A DNA stretch of 57,828 nucleotides from JAYZQT01 sp964412235 (GCA_964412235.1 CAYPNT010000009.1:1-57828); one strand, 5' to 3'; numbered from the stretch's first letter, positions 26,288-35,154 are shown. The notes: generated by a model from the letters alone, not told the origin. Numbers and translations are program-made.

Positions 26288-26965
26288 TCAACCGCGTTTT
26301 ATTACGTTTTCTAAGAACCCCGTCAAATCGGTAATCACATGGTCTATATGACCGGTTTCTGTGACGGTCTTCGCCCAACTAGTATTTGTTTGAATCCAAA
26401 CAGTTGTCATTCCGAGCGCCGCAGCGGGTTCAAGATTGCGAGAAATATCTTCGACCATCACCGCGCAAGAAGCTTGAATATCATAGAGGTCACACAACAC
26501 ACGGTAGGGTTCAATAGCGGGCTTCGGTATATAATCTGCGTCGCTGATATCGAAAATCCCATCAAAGTGTTGGGTGATTCCAAGCCGTTCCATTACCTGG
26601 TGAGTGTGATAAGTAAAGGCATTTGTATGGATGATTTTTTTGCCCGGAAGCTCTGCAAGGCATGAGGAGAGTTTGGGGTCCGCTTTTATATCCGATAAAT
26701 CAAGTTGTGAAAGGTGGTCTATATACAACTGCGGATTGAGGCTGTGTTGTAGCATTAATCCTCTCAAAGTCAGCCCGTAGCTCCTGAAATAACTTTTTTG
26801 TATCCGGCGGGCTTCGGCCCTATCGACATTCAGGAAATTGCTAATGAATGTACCCATTAATTCATCAGTTTGTTGCAACATTTCCGGCGTCGTTCGATAC
26901 AGTGTGTTATCTAGATCGAAAATCCAGGTTTTGATTTCTTGGGCTTGAATAAGGGGTGCAGTCAT
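26288..26965 (-). CDS. HAD-superfamily hydrolase, pyrimidine 5'-nucleotidase-like
   Basis: 225 residues. HAD motif I is WIFDLDNTLY with Asp17 (nucleophile) and Asp19, motif II is the IIHTNAFTYH segment, and motif III/IV is MVEDISRNLEPAAALGM. The cap is of the SDT1-type pyrimidine 5'-nucleotidase family, and genes like this commonly precede dapD in Alphaproteobacteria. The likely substrates are nucleoside monophosphates, by family only. It lies 65 bases upstream of dapD on the same strand. A perfect 18-base palindrome sits in its 5' region at 26986-27003. Confidence 0.88.
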   Translation of the reverse strand: MTAPLIQAQEIKTWIFDLDNTLYRTTPEMLQQTDELMGTFISNFLNVDRAEARRIQKSYFRSYGLTLRGLMLQHSLNPQLYIDHLSQLDLSDIKADPKLSSCLAELPGKKIIHTNAFTYHTHQVMERLGITQHFDGIFDISDADYIPKPAIEPYRVLCDLYDIQASCAVMVEDISRNLEPAAALGMTTVWIQTNTSWAKTVTETGHIDHVITDLTGFLENVIKRG

Positions 26966-26985
26966 GAGGTGAATGTGCCTAATGG

Positions 26986-27003
26986 CCCTTGCACGTGCAA
27001 GGG
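26986..27003. promoter_or_regulatory. Perfect 18-base palindrome upstream of the HAD-dapD-dapE genes
   Basis: CCCTTGCACGTGCAAGGG reads identically on both strands with no spacer, 21 bases before the HAD start codon in the 205-base gap after argB. Such symmetry suits a dimeric repressor site near the promoter. Without a loop it would make a poor terminator. The regulator is unknown. Confidence 0.45.
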
Positions 27004-27170
27004 ATCTTTAATCCAACACGTTTGAGCTCTCTAATTTTTACATTGGCAGAACAGGTACGGGCAGTGTGGCCGAAAATAGATTCCCCTTAATGTGATAGAG
27101 ATCTTGCGGATATCAATTCTTCGCTTTTTTTCCACTGTTGTCTTTTAGCGGCATTGCTCGGTAATGGGGT

Positions 27171-28097
27171 TCACTTTTTACTTCGTATCATTGTTCCTGC
27201 ACCATGTTCAGTGAAAATCTCTAAGAGCAGGGCATGTGGCACCCTGCCATCCATTATCACTGCCGCCTCTACTCCTTGTTTTACGGCATCGAGACAGGTT
27301 TCTATCTTTGGGATCATACCACCCGAAATTGTTCCATTTTTAACATATGTTCTGGCCTGGCGAGCACTAAGCTCCGTTATTAATTTCTTTTGTTTGTCTA
27401 GAACGCCGACGACATCTGTGAGCATTAACAACCGGGCCGCTCCGATTGCCCCCGCAATAGCCCCGGCAGCGGTGTCAGCGTTTATATTATATGTAGTTCC
27501 ATTTTCGCCTATACCCAACGGGGCAATTACCGGTATCATATGTGAACCTGCAAGAGTATGCAGGACCTTTGTATTTACGGAATGAGGTTCACCGACAAAT
27601 CCCAAATCGACTACCTTCTCAATATTTGAGTCGGTTACGCGCTTTTTCTTCAACTTCCGGGCCTGAATTAGGTTTCCATCTTTACCTGATATACCCACGG
27701 CTGTTCCGCCGGCGTCATTTATAGCGGTGACCACTTGTTTGTTTATGGAGCCGGCTAAGACCATTTCAACAATCTCAACGGTTCTCTGGTCTGTTATTCT
27801 GAGGCCATCAACAAAATTACTTTCTATCTTCATTTGATTGAGCATCTCGCCAATCTGAGGGCCGCCACCGTGCACGATCACAGGGTTAATTCCTACTTGT
27901 TTCAGAAGGACAATATCTTTGGCAAACTGTTGTCCAAGTTTGGCATTTCCCATAGCGTGCCCGCCATATTTTATAACGAAAGTTTCACCAGTGAATTGTT
28001 GAAGATAGGGTAGGGCCTCAATAAGGGTCTCCGCAGTACGCAATAAAGACTTTATTTCGGAGATGTTTGTAGGCTCTGTTTTGCGGCTTTTGCTCAT
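27171..28097 (-). CDS. argB: Acetylglutamate kinase
   Basis: Phosphorylates N-acetylglutamate in arginine synthesis. 308 residues with the amino-acid kinase fold: FVIKYGGHAM at the N-terminus, IVHGGGPQIGEML for ATP and substrate, INADTAAGAIAGAIGA, and the C-terminal GTISGGMIPKIETCL and TEHGAGTMI. An N-terminal helix of about 20 residues (ISEIKSLLRTAETLIEALPY) precedes the core, as in arginine-sensitive hexameric enzymes, so feedback inhibition is plausible. It ends the rpmH-to-argB chain, 48 bases after engB. Confidence 0.97.
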   Translation of the reverse strand: MSKSRKTEPTNISEIKSLLRTAETLIEALPYLQQFTGETFVIKYGGHAMGNAKLGQQFAKDIVLLKQVGINPVIVHGGGPQIGEMLNQMKIESNFVDGLRITDQRTVEIVEMVLAGSINKQVVTAINDAGGTAVGISGKDGNLIQARKLKKKRVTDSNIEKVVDLGFVGEPHSVNTKVLHTLAGSHMIPVIAPLGIGENGTTYNINADTAAGAIAGAIGAARLLMLTDVVGVLDKQKKLITELSARQARTYVKNGTISGGMIPKIETCLDAVKQGVEAAVIMDGRVPHALLLEIFTEHGAGTMIRSKK

Positions 28098-28145
28098 TAT
28101 CTAAACCTTAAAAAGGGAAAGACGATCCTGTTCCTGGGACCGCGT

Positions 28146-28805
28146 TTACCGGATATCTGCGATCATTGCCAGTTCAGCGCGCAGTAGTTCAATACCACGT
28201 CCCTTTGATGAGCTTGTTTGGAAAATTGTTGGATGCGCAGCGACATGCTTTGAGAGGGTTTTTTCGGTCCTTTTCACGATCCCAATAAGATGCTCATCTT
28301 TTACTTTATCACACTTAGTTAAAACAATTTGGTATGAGACGGCCGCTTCGTCCAGGTCTTTCATGACTTGGTTATCGGCTTCCTTTAGGCCATGGCGGGC
28401 GTCAATTAGCAAGCAGACGCGTCGAAGAGAGGGCCGGCCGCGAAGATAATCAAATATGAGCTGTGTCCATCGTTTGATTTCGCTCTTCGACGCTTTCGCA
28501 AAGCCGTAGCCGGGAAGATCTGCAAGCATTAATACGCCCGCAAGGGAGAAAAAGTTTATGTGCTGTGTGCGGCCCGGCGTATTAGAAGTACGAGCTAAAG
28601 TTTTTCGATTTGTTAGCGCATTAATTAGGCTCGATTTTCCAACGTTTGAACGTCCGACAAAAGCAATTTCTGGTAATGAGGCGTCGGGTAGGGCTGTATA
28701 GTCAGGGGCTCCCAATACGAAGACGCACTCCTGGGCGAACAGCCACCGGCCGCGCTCTTTCTCCGTTTTATCAATCTCTCTGTATATCTCCGGCAGATCC
28801 GACAT
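28146..28805 (-). CDS. engB: Ribosome biogenesis GTP-binding protein EngB/YsxC
   Basis: GTPase needed for assembly of the large ribosomal subunit and often essential. 219 residues with G1 GRSNVGKSSLINAL, the G2 threonine region (TSNTPGRTQHINFF), G3 DLPGYGFAKAS and G4 LTKCDK. The G domain occupies nearly the whole protein, with about 40 N-terminal residues before it. It starts 21 bases after yidC, in the classical yidC-engB-argB order of Alphaproteobacteria. Confidence 0.97.
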   Translation of the reverse strand: MSDLPEIYREIDKTEKERGRWLFAQECVFVLGAPDYTALPDASLPEIAFVGRSNVGKSSLINALTNRKTLARTSNTPGRTQHINFFSLAGVLMLADLPGYGFAKASKSEIKRWTQLIFDYLRGRPSLRRVCLLIDARHGLKEADNQVMKDLDEAAVSYQIVLTKCDKVKDEHLIGIVKRTEKTLSKHVAAHPTIFQTSSSKGRGIELLRAELAMIADIR

Positions 28806-28826
28806 AACCGGGTCTCCGTTATCTGT

Positions 28827-30788
28827 TTAGCGTCGTTTGCGTCGCCGACGCGTTTTGCCTTTATTCTTGGTTTGAGCTTTACCTTTATTTGCGCCTGAGG
28901 TTCGAGATGGATTTTCTTCACTGTCTGCCCCTGCTGGGGCCTGTTTAGTTTTGCGGTTTCCCCTCGGGGGCGGCTTCGGCTGCCCGGGGTTTATGGCCGC
29001 GCCAGAAGCTGAAACCCCCATTTTTCGCATTATTACCCACTGTTGTGCAATTGATAAAAGGTTATTCCAGGCCCAATAAATGACTAGTCCTGCCGGAAAG
29101 CCCCCCAAAAGAAACGTAAACACAATGGGTAACACCATAAAAATTTTCTGCTGCATGGGATCCGCGGGTTGCGGGTTCAGCTTCTGCTGCAGATACATTG
29201 TGATCCCCATAATGATAGGCCAAATGCCAATATTTGCGACTGCGAGCATTGGCGGGACATTCCACTCAAACAGTCCAAAACCGATTAATATGCCTAAGGG
29301 GTCGGGAGCCGAAAGATCCTGGATCCAGCCAAAAAATGGTGCGTGCCGCATTTCTATTGCGACAAACAGGACTTTATAGAGGGCAAAAAATACCGGTATC
29401 TGGATCAATATGGGAAAACATCCCGACATCGGGTTTGCACCCTCTTTCTTATATAATTCCATCATTGCTTGGTTTTGGCGTTGACGGTCATCTTTATACC
29501 GCTCACGAATTTCAACCATTTTCGGTTGAAGTTTTTTGAGCCTGCTCATTGATCGATACGATTTATTTGCAAGCGGAAAAAACGCTATCTTGATCAAGAC
29601 AGTTAGGAGCAAGATTGCGAGACCAAAGTTTCCGAGGATCCGATGAAAATACTCTAGGGCGTAGAAAATGGGTTTTGTCAGGTAATAAAACCACCCAAAA
29701 TCAACAAGCTTGTCGAATATAGGAAGGTTTAGCTCATCACGGTATGCGTCAAGTACTCTTACTTCCTTTGCACCGGCAAATAATCTCGCGTTAAATTCTG
29801 ATGATGTGCCCGGATTAATAGATTGAGCCGCGGCAAGATAATCGACTTGATATTTATTTTGCCCATTTGGCGCTGTGTGAACAAAACGGCTGGTGTTCAG
29901 GGATTTTTGATCAGGAACTAAGGTCGTGGCAAAATACTTGGCAGTAATCCCGATCCACCCACCCGTTGATTTCTGGGTTTTTATTCCCCGATCTTCATCC
30001 TCAATATCATCGTAATCTAATTCCGTTAATTTTCCGTCGAAAGCACCTATCGGTCCCTCGTGTAATATCCAGAAACCCGACGTTTCCGGCGTTCCGGTCA
30101 TCGAGACCAAGCCGAAGGGGTGAATCTCGGCCAACTGTTGGCTGTTGTTCGTCACGGTTTGTCGAACAGAGAACATAAAATCTTTATCGATAGAGAGCGT
30201 TTGTGTGAACTCGATATTTTCAGGACTGGTCCAGCGCAGCGTAACTGGACTGCCTACTGACAAAATTTCTTTGTCACTTTTCCATTTGGTGCTGGTGTCT
30301 GGGACAGAAATATTGGGCGTTATGGCTGCCCAACCAAACCAGGTGAAGTAAGGTTCTTTTGTGCCTTGGGGCGAGAGGAGTATAATGTTTTTGCTGTTTT
30401 TGTCTAACGATTGGCGGTAATCCAACAACGTTAAATCGTCGATCAGGGCTCCATCAAGTCGAATAGATCCCACTAAACGATTAGTCTGGATTTTTACACG
30501 GGGCACCGCGCCAAGGATGTTCTCACGGGAAACCGCTGCCGGTCTGGCAGGTTGTCCGGCAACGGGTGCCACAGCATTAGAAGAATTCCCGCTGGTATTT
30601 CGCGGCGGTGCCTGGATTGCAGAGCCGTTTGGTGCGGTGGCAGCGGTCTCTGTACTTTTTCCAGTTTTTTGGGCATCAATTTTAGCGCGTTCTTGTTCCA
30701 CCCGCGGCGCTTCAATAAGTATTTGCCAGCCCAACAGAATAGAAACTGACATGACGATCGCCATGATTAGATTACGCTGTTCCATCAT
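28827..30788 (-). CDS. yidC: Membrane protein insertase YidC
   Basis: Inserts membrane proteins with or without SecYEG. 653 residues. A TM anchor lies at about 8-24 (LIMAIVMSVSILLGW), then a Gln/Ala/Pro linker, and a periplasmic beta domain at about 85-360. The conserved five-helix insertase core begins near 375, with FPLANKSYRSMSRLKKLQPK, the C1 loop KDDRQRQNQAMMELYKKEG and NPMSGCFPILIQIPVFFALY. A very basic C-terminal tail (KTRRRRKRR) suits ribosome binding. Its start overlaps the yidD stop (TAATG), implying coupling. Confidence 0.97.
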   Translation of the reverse strand: MMEQRNLIMAIVMSVSILLGWQILIEAPRVEQERAKIDAQKTGKSTETAATAPNGSAIQAPPRNTSGNSSNAVAPVAGQPARPAAVSRENILGAVPRVKIQTNRLVGSIRLDGALIDDLTLLDYRQSLDKNSKNIILLSPQGTKEPYFTWFGWAAITPNISVPDTSTKWKSDKEILSVGSPVTLRWTSPENIEFTQTLSIDKDFMFSVRQTVTNNSQQLAEIHPFGLVSMTGTPETSGFWILHEGPIGAFDGKLTELDYDDIEDEDRGIKTQKSTGGWIGITAKYFATTLVPDQKSLNTSRFVHTAPNGQNKYQVDYLAAAQSINPGTSSEFNARLFAGAKEVRVLDAYRDELNLPIFDKLVDFGWFYYLTKPIFYALEYFHRILGNFGLAILLLTVLIKIAFFPLANKSYRSMSRLKKLQPKMVEIRERYKDDRQRQNQAMMELYKKEGANPMSGCFPILIQIPVFFALYKVLFVAIEMRHAPFFGWIQDLSAPDPLGILIGFGLFEWNVPPMLAVANIGIWPIIMGITMYLQQKLNPQPADPMQQKIFMVLPIVFTFLLGGFPAGLVIYWAWNNLLSIAQQWVIMRKMGVSASGAAINPGQPKPPPRGNRKTKQAPAGADSEENPSRTSGANKGKAQTKNKGKTRRRRKRR

Positions 30789-31042
30789 TAGCGCGGGTCC
30801 TTTTCTGGCACCGGGTCATATCCTCCGCTGCCCCATGGGTGACAACGTAGAAACCGCCGCAACGCGAACAGTCCCCCGAGCCCGGCTCCGTGCTTTTTTA
30901 CCGCCTCGATGGCGTAGGCTGAGCAAGTAGGGTGGTATCGGCAGGTTCGCGGTAATATTGGTGATAAAAACAGCCGGTATGCACGCACCGGTCCAAGTAT
31001 CAGCATGGTAGAAAATCTAGTTAAGGTCTTCATTGCGTCCAA
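30788..31042 (-). CDS. yidD: Membrane protein insertion efficiency factor YidD
   Basis: Short amphipathic inner-membrane-associated protein that helps YidC-dependent insertion. 84 residues with the full family signature: VRAYRLFLSPILPRTCRYHP, then PTCSAYAIEAVKKHG, and RRFLRCHPWGSGGYDPVP. Three conserved cysteines are present. It sits between rnpA and yidC in the usual order and overlaps yidC by one base. The start used is ATG 31042; the in-frame ATG three codons later (MKTLTRF) is equally likely. Confidence 0.95.
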   Translation of the reverse strand: MDAMKTLTRFSTMLILGPVRAYRLFLSPILPRTCRYHPTCSAYAIEAVKKHGAGLGGLFALRRFLRCHPWGSGGYDPVPEKDPR

Positions 31043-31080
31043 CTATTTTGCGTGTGGCTACCGGTAACCGATCAAAATCT

Positions 31081-31434
31081 TCATGTCTGAAATAGATCGA
31101 GTTTGTGCAGGCTTTTCTCAATATCTTTTTTTAACTCATCAAATTTTCGAGTAGGCGTTTCTTTACGCCCTATTAGAACATAGTCAAACGTCGTTTTAGC
31201 GCAACGCGGGAGTATTTCTTCTGCAGCTGCACGAAGTCGGCGGCGGGCCCGATTCCTGATAACCGAGTTTCCAACTTTCTTGCTCACGGTAAGCCCGTAA
31301 CGAGGCCCCGTTTCATTATACCGATTCTCCCGCGGCCGCGGTGCAGCCTGAAGAACAACGCCAGGCGCGGCGAATTTAAGATTTTCGGCTGCAACTCTCA
31401 AGAATTGCGGTCTCGTTCGCAGGCGCTCCAACAT
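31081..31434 (-). CDS. rnpA: Ribonuclease P protein component
   Basis: Basic protein cofactor of the RNase P ribozyme that trims tRNA 5' ends. Taking ATG 31434 gives 117 residues beginning MLERLRTRPQFLRVA, the expected start. Downstream are the RYGLTVSKKVGNSVIRNRAR signature (RNR motif) and the FDYVLIGRKET strand. An open frame reaches back to 31554, but it crosses rpmH in another frame and the extra residues are not conserved, so it is rejected. The start lies 13 bases after the rpmH stop. Confidence 0.95.
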   Translation of the reverse strand: MLERLRTRPQFLRVAAENLKFAAPGVVLQAAPRPRENRYNETGPRYGLTVSKKVGNSVIRNRARRRLRAAAEEILPRCAKTTFDYVLIGRKETPTRKFDELKKDIEKSLHKLDLFQT

Positions 31435-31447
31435 CGCGCCGGCGTCC

Positions 31448-31582
31448 TTAAGCTGAGAGACGCTTGCGACCTTTGGCACGTCGGCGGGAGAGGACCCGGC
31501 GACCGCCAACGGTTTGCTTGCGCGAGCGAAAGCCATGGCGTCGTTTGCGCACAAGAACGCTAGGTTGAAAGGTACGTTTCAC
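31448..31582 (-). CDS. rpmH: 50S ribosomal protein L34
   Basis: 44-residue, highly basic ribosomal protein reading MKRTFQPSVLVRKRRHGF, then FRSRKQTVGGRR and VLSRRRAKGRKRLSA. Sequence and length match L34 throughout. The start codon is GTG. It heads the rpmH-rnpA-yidD-yidC-engB-argB chain. It is shorter than 60 codons and overlapped by a spurious extension of the rnpA frame, so it is easily overlooked. The promoter should lie in 31583-31809. Confidence 0.97.
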   Translation of the reverse strand: MKRTFQPSVLVRKRRHGFRSRKQTVGGRRVLSRRRAKGRKRLSA

Positions 31583-31809
31583 GATTGACCCCGGCTAAAA
31601 ACTGGTCTGAAAGCTGCGCCGCTGTATAGTGATTTGTTGTTAGGAAGTCAACGAGTGGCCTTTGAGGCTATAAAGCGCTGCTCAGCTTTAAAGATAGTGT
31701 GCCCCAATATTTAAAATTTTCACTATCTCACTGTGTCTTATCTACGGCTATTCTTTTAGTGATCGTAATGTGGTTTGTCCTAAAACTCGAACAATTCGGG
31801 AGTCTATAA

Positions 31810-32082
31810 GTGTTAAGAGCTAATAGAACTACTCTCCAATTAGATACACGCGCACGCACGTACATAATTGCGACAATAATTGGGATTATCTCGGGAACAT
31901 TTGTGTGGGCCCTGTTGGGGGATAGTGTTGGTGGGATGTTGGGCACGTATGATGTAATAAATCTGAAAATAATCTTCGAGGTATGGTTTCTTGCCCCTAT
32001 TATAGGGCTCTCTTTTTATAGGGCTCTCTTTCCTTGCGGGCGTCCCCACCCTATACAGGAAACTTATAAAGCGGGGGTGTAA
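31810..32082 (+). CDS. Small putative membrane protein with an internal 16-base tandem duplication
   Basis: 90 codons from a GTG start with GGGAG 7 bases upstream. Two hydrophobic helices are clear (IIATIIGIISGTFVWALLG, and a second around IIFEVWFLAPIIGLSF). A perfect 16-base direct duplication at 32000-32031 changes the frame near the end. If one copy is removed, the frame continues as SFLAGVPTLYRKLIKRGCK to a stop near 32114, a more membrane-protein-like tail that would almost touch the next gene. No function is recognised; the following flavoprotein gene may be co-transcribed. Confidence 0.5.
   Translation: MLRANRTTLQLDTRARTYIIATIIGIISGTFVWALLGDSVGGMLGTYDVINLKIIFEVWFLAPIIGLSFYRALFPCGRPHPIQETYKAGV
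32000..32031. repeat. Perfect tandem duplication of a 16-base unit
   Basis: The unit TTATAGGGCTCTCTTT occurs twice head to tail (32000-32015 and 32016-32031). Sixteen is not a multiple of three, so it alters the reading frame of the small membrane protein gene it lies in. Confidence 0.9.
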
Positions 32083-32116
32083 ACTAACACACCAATAAAT
32101 TAATCGAGGTATCCCT

Positions 32117-33538
32117 GTGTCAAAAGAGATGTGGGTAGATATATGTGTTGTCGGTGCCGGTGCCGGTGGCCTTTCTGTTGCGGTAGGTGCCTCTCAAATG
32201 GGAGCTACCGTGGTGCTTCTAGAGCGGGAGAAAATGGGCGGCGACTGTTTGAACTATGGTTGTATTCCCTCGAAATCGCTTATTTACGCTGGCCGGGTAT
32301 TACAGACCTTGCGTTTCGCACCCAGATTAGGAATAGAAACGGATATTTTGCGCGTAGATTTTAATAAAATACAACAGATGATCGCCCAGGCGATTGGTGA
32401 GATCTCCGCCAACGATTCCACAGAACGTTTTGAAGCGCTTGGCGTCAAAGTAATTAGGGGAACAGGAACGTTTGTTGGTAGCGATACCCTAAGAGTGGAA
32501 AACACTGTTGTGCATGCAAAACGGATTGTAGTTGCAGTTGGGTCCGCTACGAAAATACCCGTCATCCCGGGTTTAGAACACGTTCCCTACTTAACAACCA
32601 AGAATATTTTTGAACAAACCACGGCACCTAAGCATTTGGTTGTCCTTGGCGCAGGGGCAACTGGAAGCGAACTCGCACAGGCATACCGTCGCCTCGGTTG
32701 TGAAGTGACGTTGCTTGAAATTGGCACCCTTTTAAAACAGGACGATCCCGAACTGGTGGATATTTTTAGAACTCAATTATTGAAAGAGGGTGTTAATTTA
32801 ATTGAGGGGGTGGATGTATTGCGCGTTGACGCCACCACCACTTCTATTTCCGTATCAATTAAAAACGGTCAGCGTGGATATAAAGTTATTGGGACCCATC
32901 TCCTGCTTGCCACGGGCCGTGTACCTAACCTTCTGGGTCTTAATTTGGAAGTTGCAGGAATAGATTATGATGAAATGGGTATCAAAGTTGATTCACGGTT
33001 GAGAACCTCCAACAAAAAGGTGTTTGCAATCGGTGATGCAATCAATGGTCCAAAATTTACTCATGTCGCAAATTATCATGCGGGCGTAGTACTGCGTGCT
33101 GCGTTATTCAAATTGCCCGCAAAGGTTAATTACGCTGCGGTACCGAGAGTTACCTACACAGATCCTGAGATAGCTTGTGTAGGTATGACGGAGGTGGGGG
33201 CTCGGGAAAAATATACCCATATTCGTATTCTCAGGTATCCCTTTTGCCAGAATGATCGCGCGGTATTACAAGGAACAACGGATGGTCTGGTAAAGGTAAT
33301 CACAAGTAAAAGAGGGGTCATATTGGGCGTAGCCATATCAGGGCCCGATGCTGGGGAGTTGATTCAAAGCTGGATTTTGCCGGTTAAAAAAAGAATGAAA
33401 ATCAGTGCAATAGCGGGCTTGGTTGTTCCCTACCCAACTCTTGGTGAAGTTAATCGACGTGCGGCCACAAACTTTTATCTACCTATTATATTTAGCTATA
33501 AAATCAAATGGCTTGTACGTTTTCTCCTTAAATTTTGA
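32117..33538 (+). CDS. Pyridine nucleotide-disulphide oxidoreductase, mercuric reductase/lipoamide dehydrogenase-like
   Basis: FAD-dependent disulphide reductase of 473 residues. FAD motif VVGAGAGGLSVA near residue 12; redox pair Cys44 and Cys49 in GGDCLNYGCIPSK; NAD(P) motif VVLGAGATGSELAQ; second FAD motif VFAIGDA; C-terminal dimer domain with VTYTDPEIACVGMTE. The His of the usual HxHPTxxE catalytic segment is not kept: here it reads VPYPTLGEVNRRA. The end is hydrophobic and basic (KWLVRFLLKF), suggesting membrane contact. This pattern marks the membrane-linked mercuric-reductase-like subgroup, not the 2-oxoacid dehydrogenase E3. Substrate unknown. Confidence 0.9.
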   Translation: MSKEMWVDICVVGAGAGGLSVAVGASQMGATVVLLEREKMGGDCLNYGCIPSKSLIYAGRVLQTLRFAPRLGIETDILRVDFNKIQQMIAQAIGEISANDSTERFEALGVKVIRGTGTFVGSDTLRVENTVVHAKRIVVAVGSATKIPVIPGLEHVPYLTTKNIFEQTTAPKHLVVLGAGATGSELAQAYRRLGCEVTLLEIGTLLKQDDPELVDIFRTQLLKEGVNLIEGVDVLRVDATTTSISVSIKNGQRGYKVIGTHLLLATGRVPNLLGLNLEVAGIDYDEMGIKVDSRLRTSNKKVFAIGDAINGPKFTHVANYHAGVVLRAALFKLPAKVNYAAVPRVTYTDPEIACVGMTEVGAREKYTHIRILRYPFCQNDRAVLQGTTDGLVKVITSKRGVILGVAISGPDAGELIQSWILPVKKRMKISAIAGLVVPYPTLGEVNRRAATNFYLPIIFSYKIKWLVRFLLKF

Positions 33539-33661
33539 ATAGTATTAATCCTTGGCGTGGATTTTTAGAAGGAGTGGTCGAAAACTCTGTTCGGGACATT
33601 GCGCTGTCGACTGGTACGGTTTATTAAACCTATCCAAAGATCGTTATTTGGTGATTTCGAA

Positions 33662-33850
33662 ATGGAAAACGTTTCCAACTGGGTTCTTGGTTTCTGTACT
33701 ATTTTGATGGGACTGGGTGGTCTCTTCGTCGCCTCTCATGCTGGCCACGGTGTAGGCTATTATGGAGGTTTGGCTATTTTTGTATTTGCTGTTCTTTTTG
33801 TGTTTTACATAATCCGCACCTCACTAGACCACGAGGAACTAGAGCACTAG
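33662..33850 (+). CDS. Small two-helix membrane protein, function unknown
   Basis: 62 residues from ATG 33662; an upstream in-frame start at 33599 adds a basic non-membrane leader. Two hydrophobic helices (VLGFCTILMGLGGLFVAS and a second around GLAIFVFAVLFVFYII) flank a glycine/histidine turn (HAGHGVGYYGG), and the tail is acidic (DHEELEH). Histidines in the turn could bind metal or haem, but this is speculative. Its last 12 bases overlap the end of the convergent MFS gene. The ribosome-binding site is weak. Confidence 0.6.
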   Translation: MENVSNWVLGFCTILMGLGGLFVASHAGHGVGYYGGLAIFVFAVLFVFYIIRTSLDHEELEH

Positions 33851-34981
33851 GGAATTCTTTCTGGATAGGCGTGTTAACCAATACGCTATAGTCGCGCCCA
33901 CCACTGACAAAAATGCCATTGCGTAGAACGCTGAGCCTGAATATGCCTCGTACAGGCTCCCGGACAGTATCATCATAAGGCCCATCACCAAACCACTCGC
34001 AAATCCTGAATATAGGCCTTGCGCAGACGCTGACATATGTTCGGGGACGGTGCGTAGGATGTAGTGGATTGCAGCAAGATGTGCGGCCCCAAAGGTTAGC
34101 CCGTGTAACCACTGTGTCGCAAACAGAAGGTAAACATCAGTAGTGTTCGCGAGGATTATCCATCGGATAACTCCTCCCCCTGCTGCAAGCCACATTAACT
34201 TTATGGGGTTAAAATACCTTATTACGGTGCCAGAAAATGCAAAGAGAATTATCTCGGCAATTACACCCTCCGCCCAAAGTGCCCCTATTATGTGATCTGG
34301 AATATTGGCTGTTTGCCAATGAATTGTCCCGAAAACGTATACTACAGCGTGACTAGATTGTAGAAGGCTCGATGCGGCTATAAATACGATAAACTGTTTG
34401 TTCCGGAGCAGAGAAAGTACCGGGAAACGGACTGGTGCCCTTGCTCGTTTGGGCCTAACCGGCAGTCCAAATCCAGCAAAAAAAGAAATGATCATTGCGG
34501 CAATGATCATCCAAAGGACGGCGTTTGCATCGGTTCTTTGAAGCACCCACCCACCGAGATAAGCAGAGAGAATGAACGTGATTGAACCCCATAAACGCAC
34601 ACGGCCATAATCAAATTTGTGCTCAAGAGATGCGCGTGACGCGAGGTTTTCTCCTAGCGGGATTAGTGACATAAAAAACATGCTGGCAAGGACATTTACC
34701 GCGAACAAAGCCCAAAAACCCTCGGCGAAACCGAAGAATGCAAATGTTATTACTCCTCCCGCGGCGGATATCATGATTACCTGTCGATGGTTCCCTGATC
34801 GATCGGCAAAATGTGCGATAAACGGATTAGCGAATGCTCGGATCCAAACGCTTACTGATAACAATAAGCTTATCTCCGTCTCATCAAGGCCGCGAAACTT
34901 TAACCATGCCGGCCAGAAGGGGAGGTGTATTCCCACCGCGAGAAAAATAGCGGCATAATATAGAGAGAAACGGATTGCCAT
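33839..34981 (-). CDS. MFS transporter of the HcaT/LacY-like (MFS_1_like) group
   Basis: 380-residue, 12-helix transporter. The start has the group-typical FSLYYAAIFLAVGIHLPFWP, and the first half carries WIRAFANPFIAHFADRSGNHR as motif A and FDYGRVRLWGSITFI. Members include the putative 3-phenylpropionate transporter HcaT and sugar or nucleoside symporters. The gene is divergent from the TPP-enzyme operon at 35155, with 173 bases between starts. A role in importing that operon's substrate is an inference from position. Confidence 0.88.
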   Translation of the reverse strand: MAIRFSLYYAAIFLAVGIHLPFWPAWLKFRGLDETEISLLLSVSVWIRAFANPFIAHFADRSGNHRQVIMISAAGGVITFAFFGFAEGFWALFAVNVLASMFFMSLIPLGENLASRASLEHKFDYGRVRLWGSITFILSAYLGGWVLQRTDANAVLWMIIAAMIISFFAGFGLPVRPKRARAPVRFPVLSLLRNKQFIVFIAASSLLQSSHAVVYVFGTIHWQTANIPDHIIGALWAEGVIAEIILFAFSGTVIRYFNPIKLMWLAAGGGVIRWIILANTTDVYLLFATQWLHGLTFGAAHLAAIHYILRTVPEHMSASAQGLYSGFASGLVMGLMMILSGSLYEAYSGSAFYAMAFLSVVGATIAYWLTRLSRKNSLVL

Positions 34982-35154
34982 GATTGTGGTATAGCTTTAA
35001 TTGATCAACACGAATTTCTCATCAATTAAATGACTTTTTGCGCTATTTGGGGCTTTTTTGTTAAAACAAGTTCCATTTCATGGATCTGTAGCATTAGATA
35101 AAGGGTGTAAGCCATGCTATCCGAAAAATTAATTATTCTATAGGAGGGAAGGCC

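Noticed and set aside
31435..31554. 40-codon upstream extension of rnpA
   Set aside because: It runs through rpmH in another frame and is not conserved; the start at 31434 gives the standard RnpA N-terminus.
34488..34510. Near-perfect 23-base palindrome with ATGATCATTGC arms
   Set aside because: It lies inside the MFS coding region and is explained by the repeated Met-Ile-Ile codons on both sides of Ala-Ala in a TM helix.
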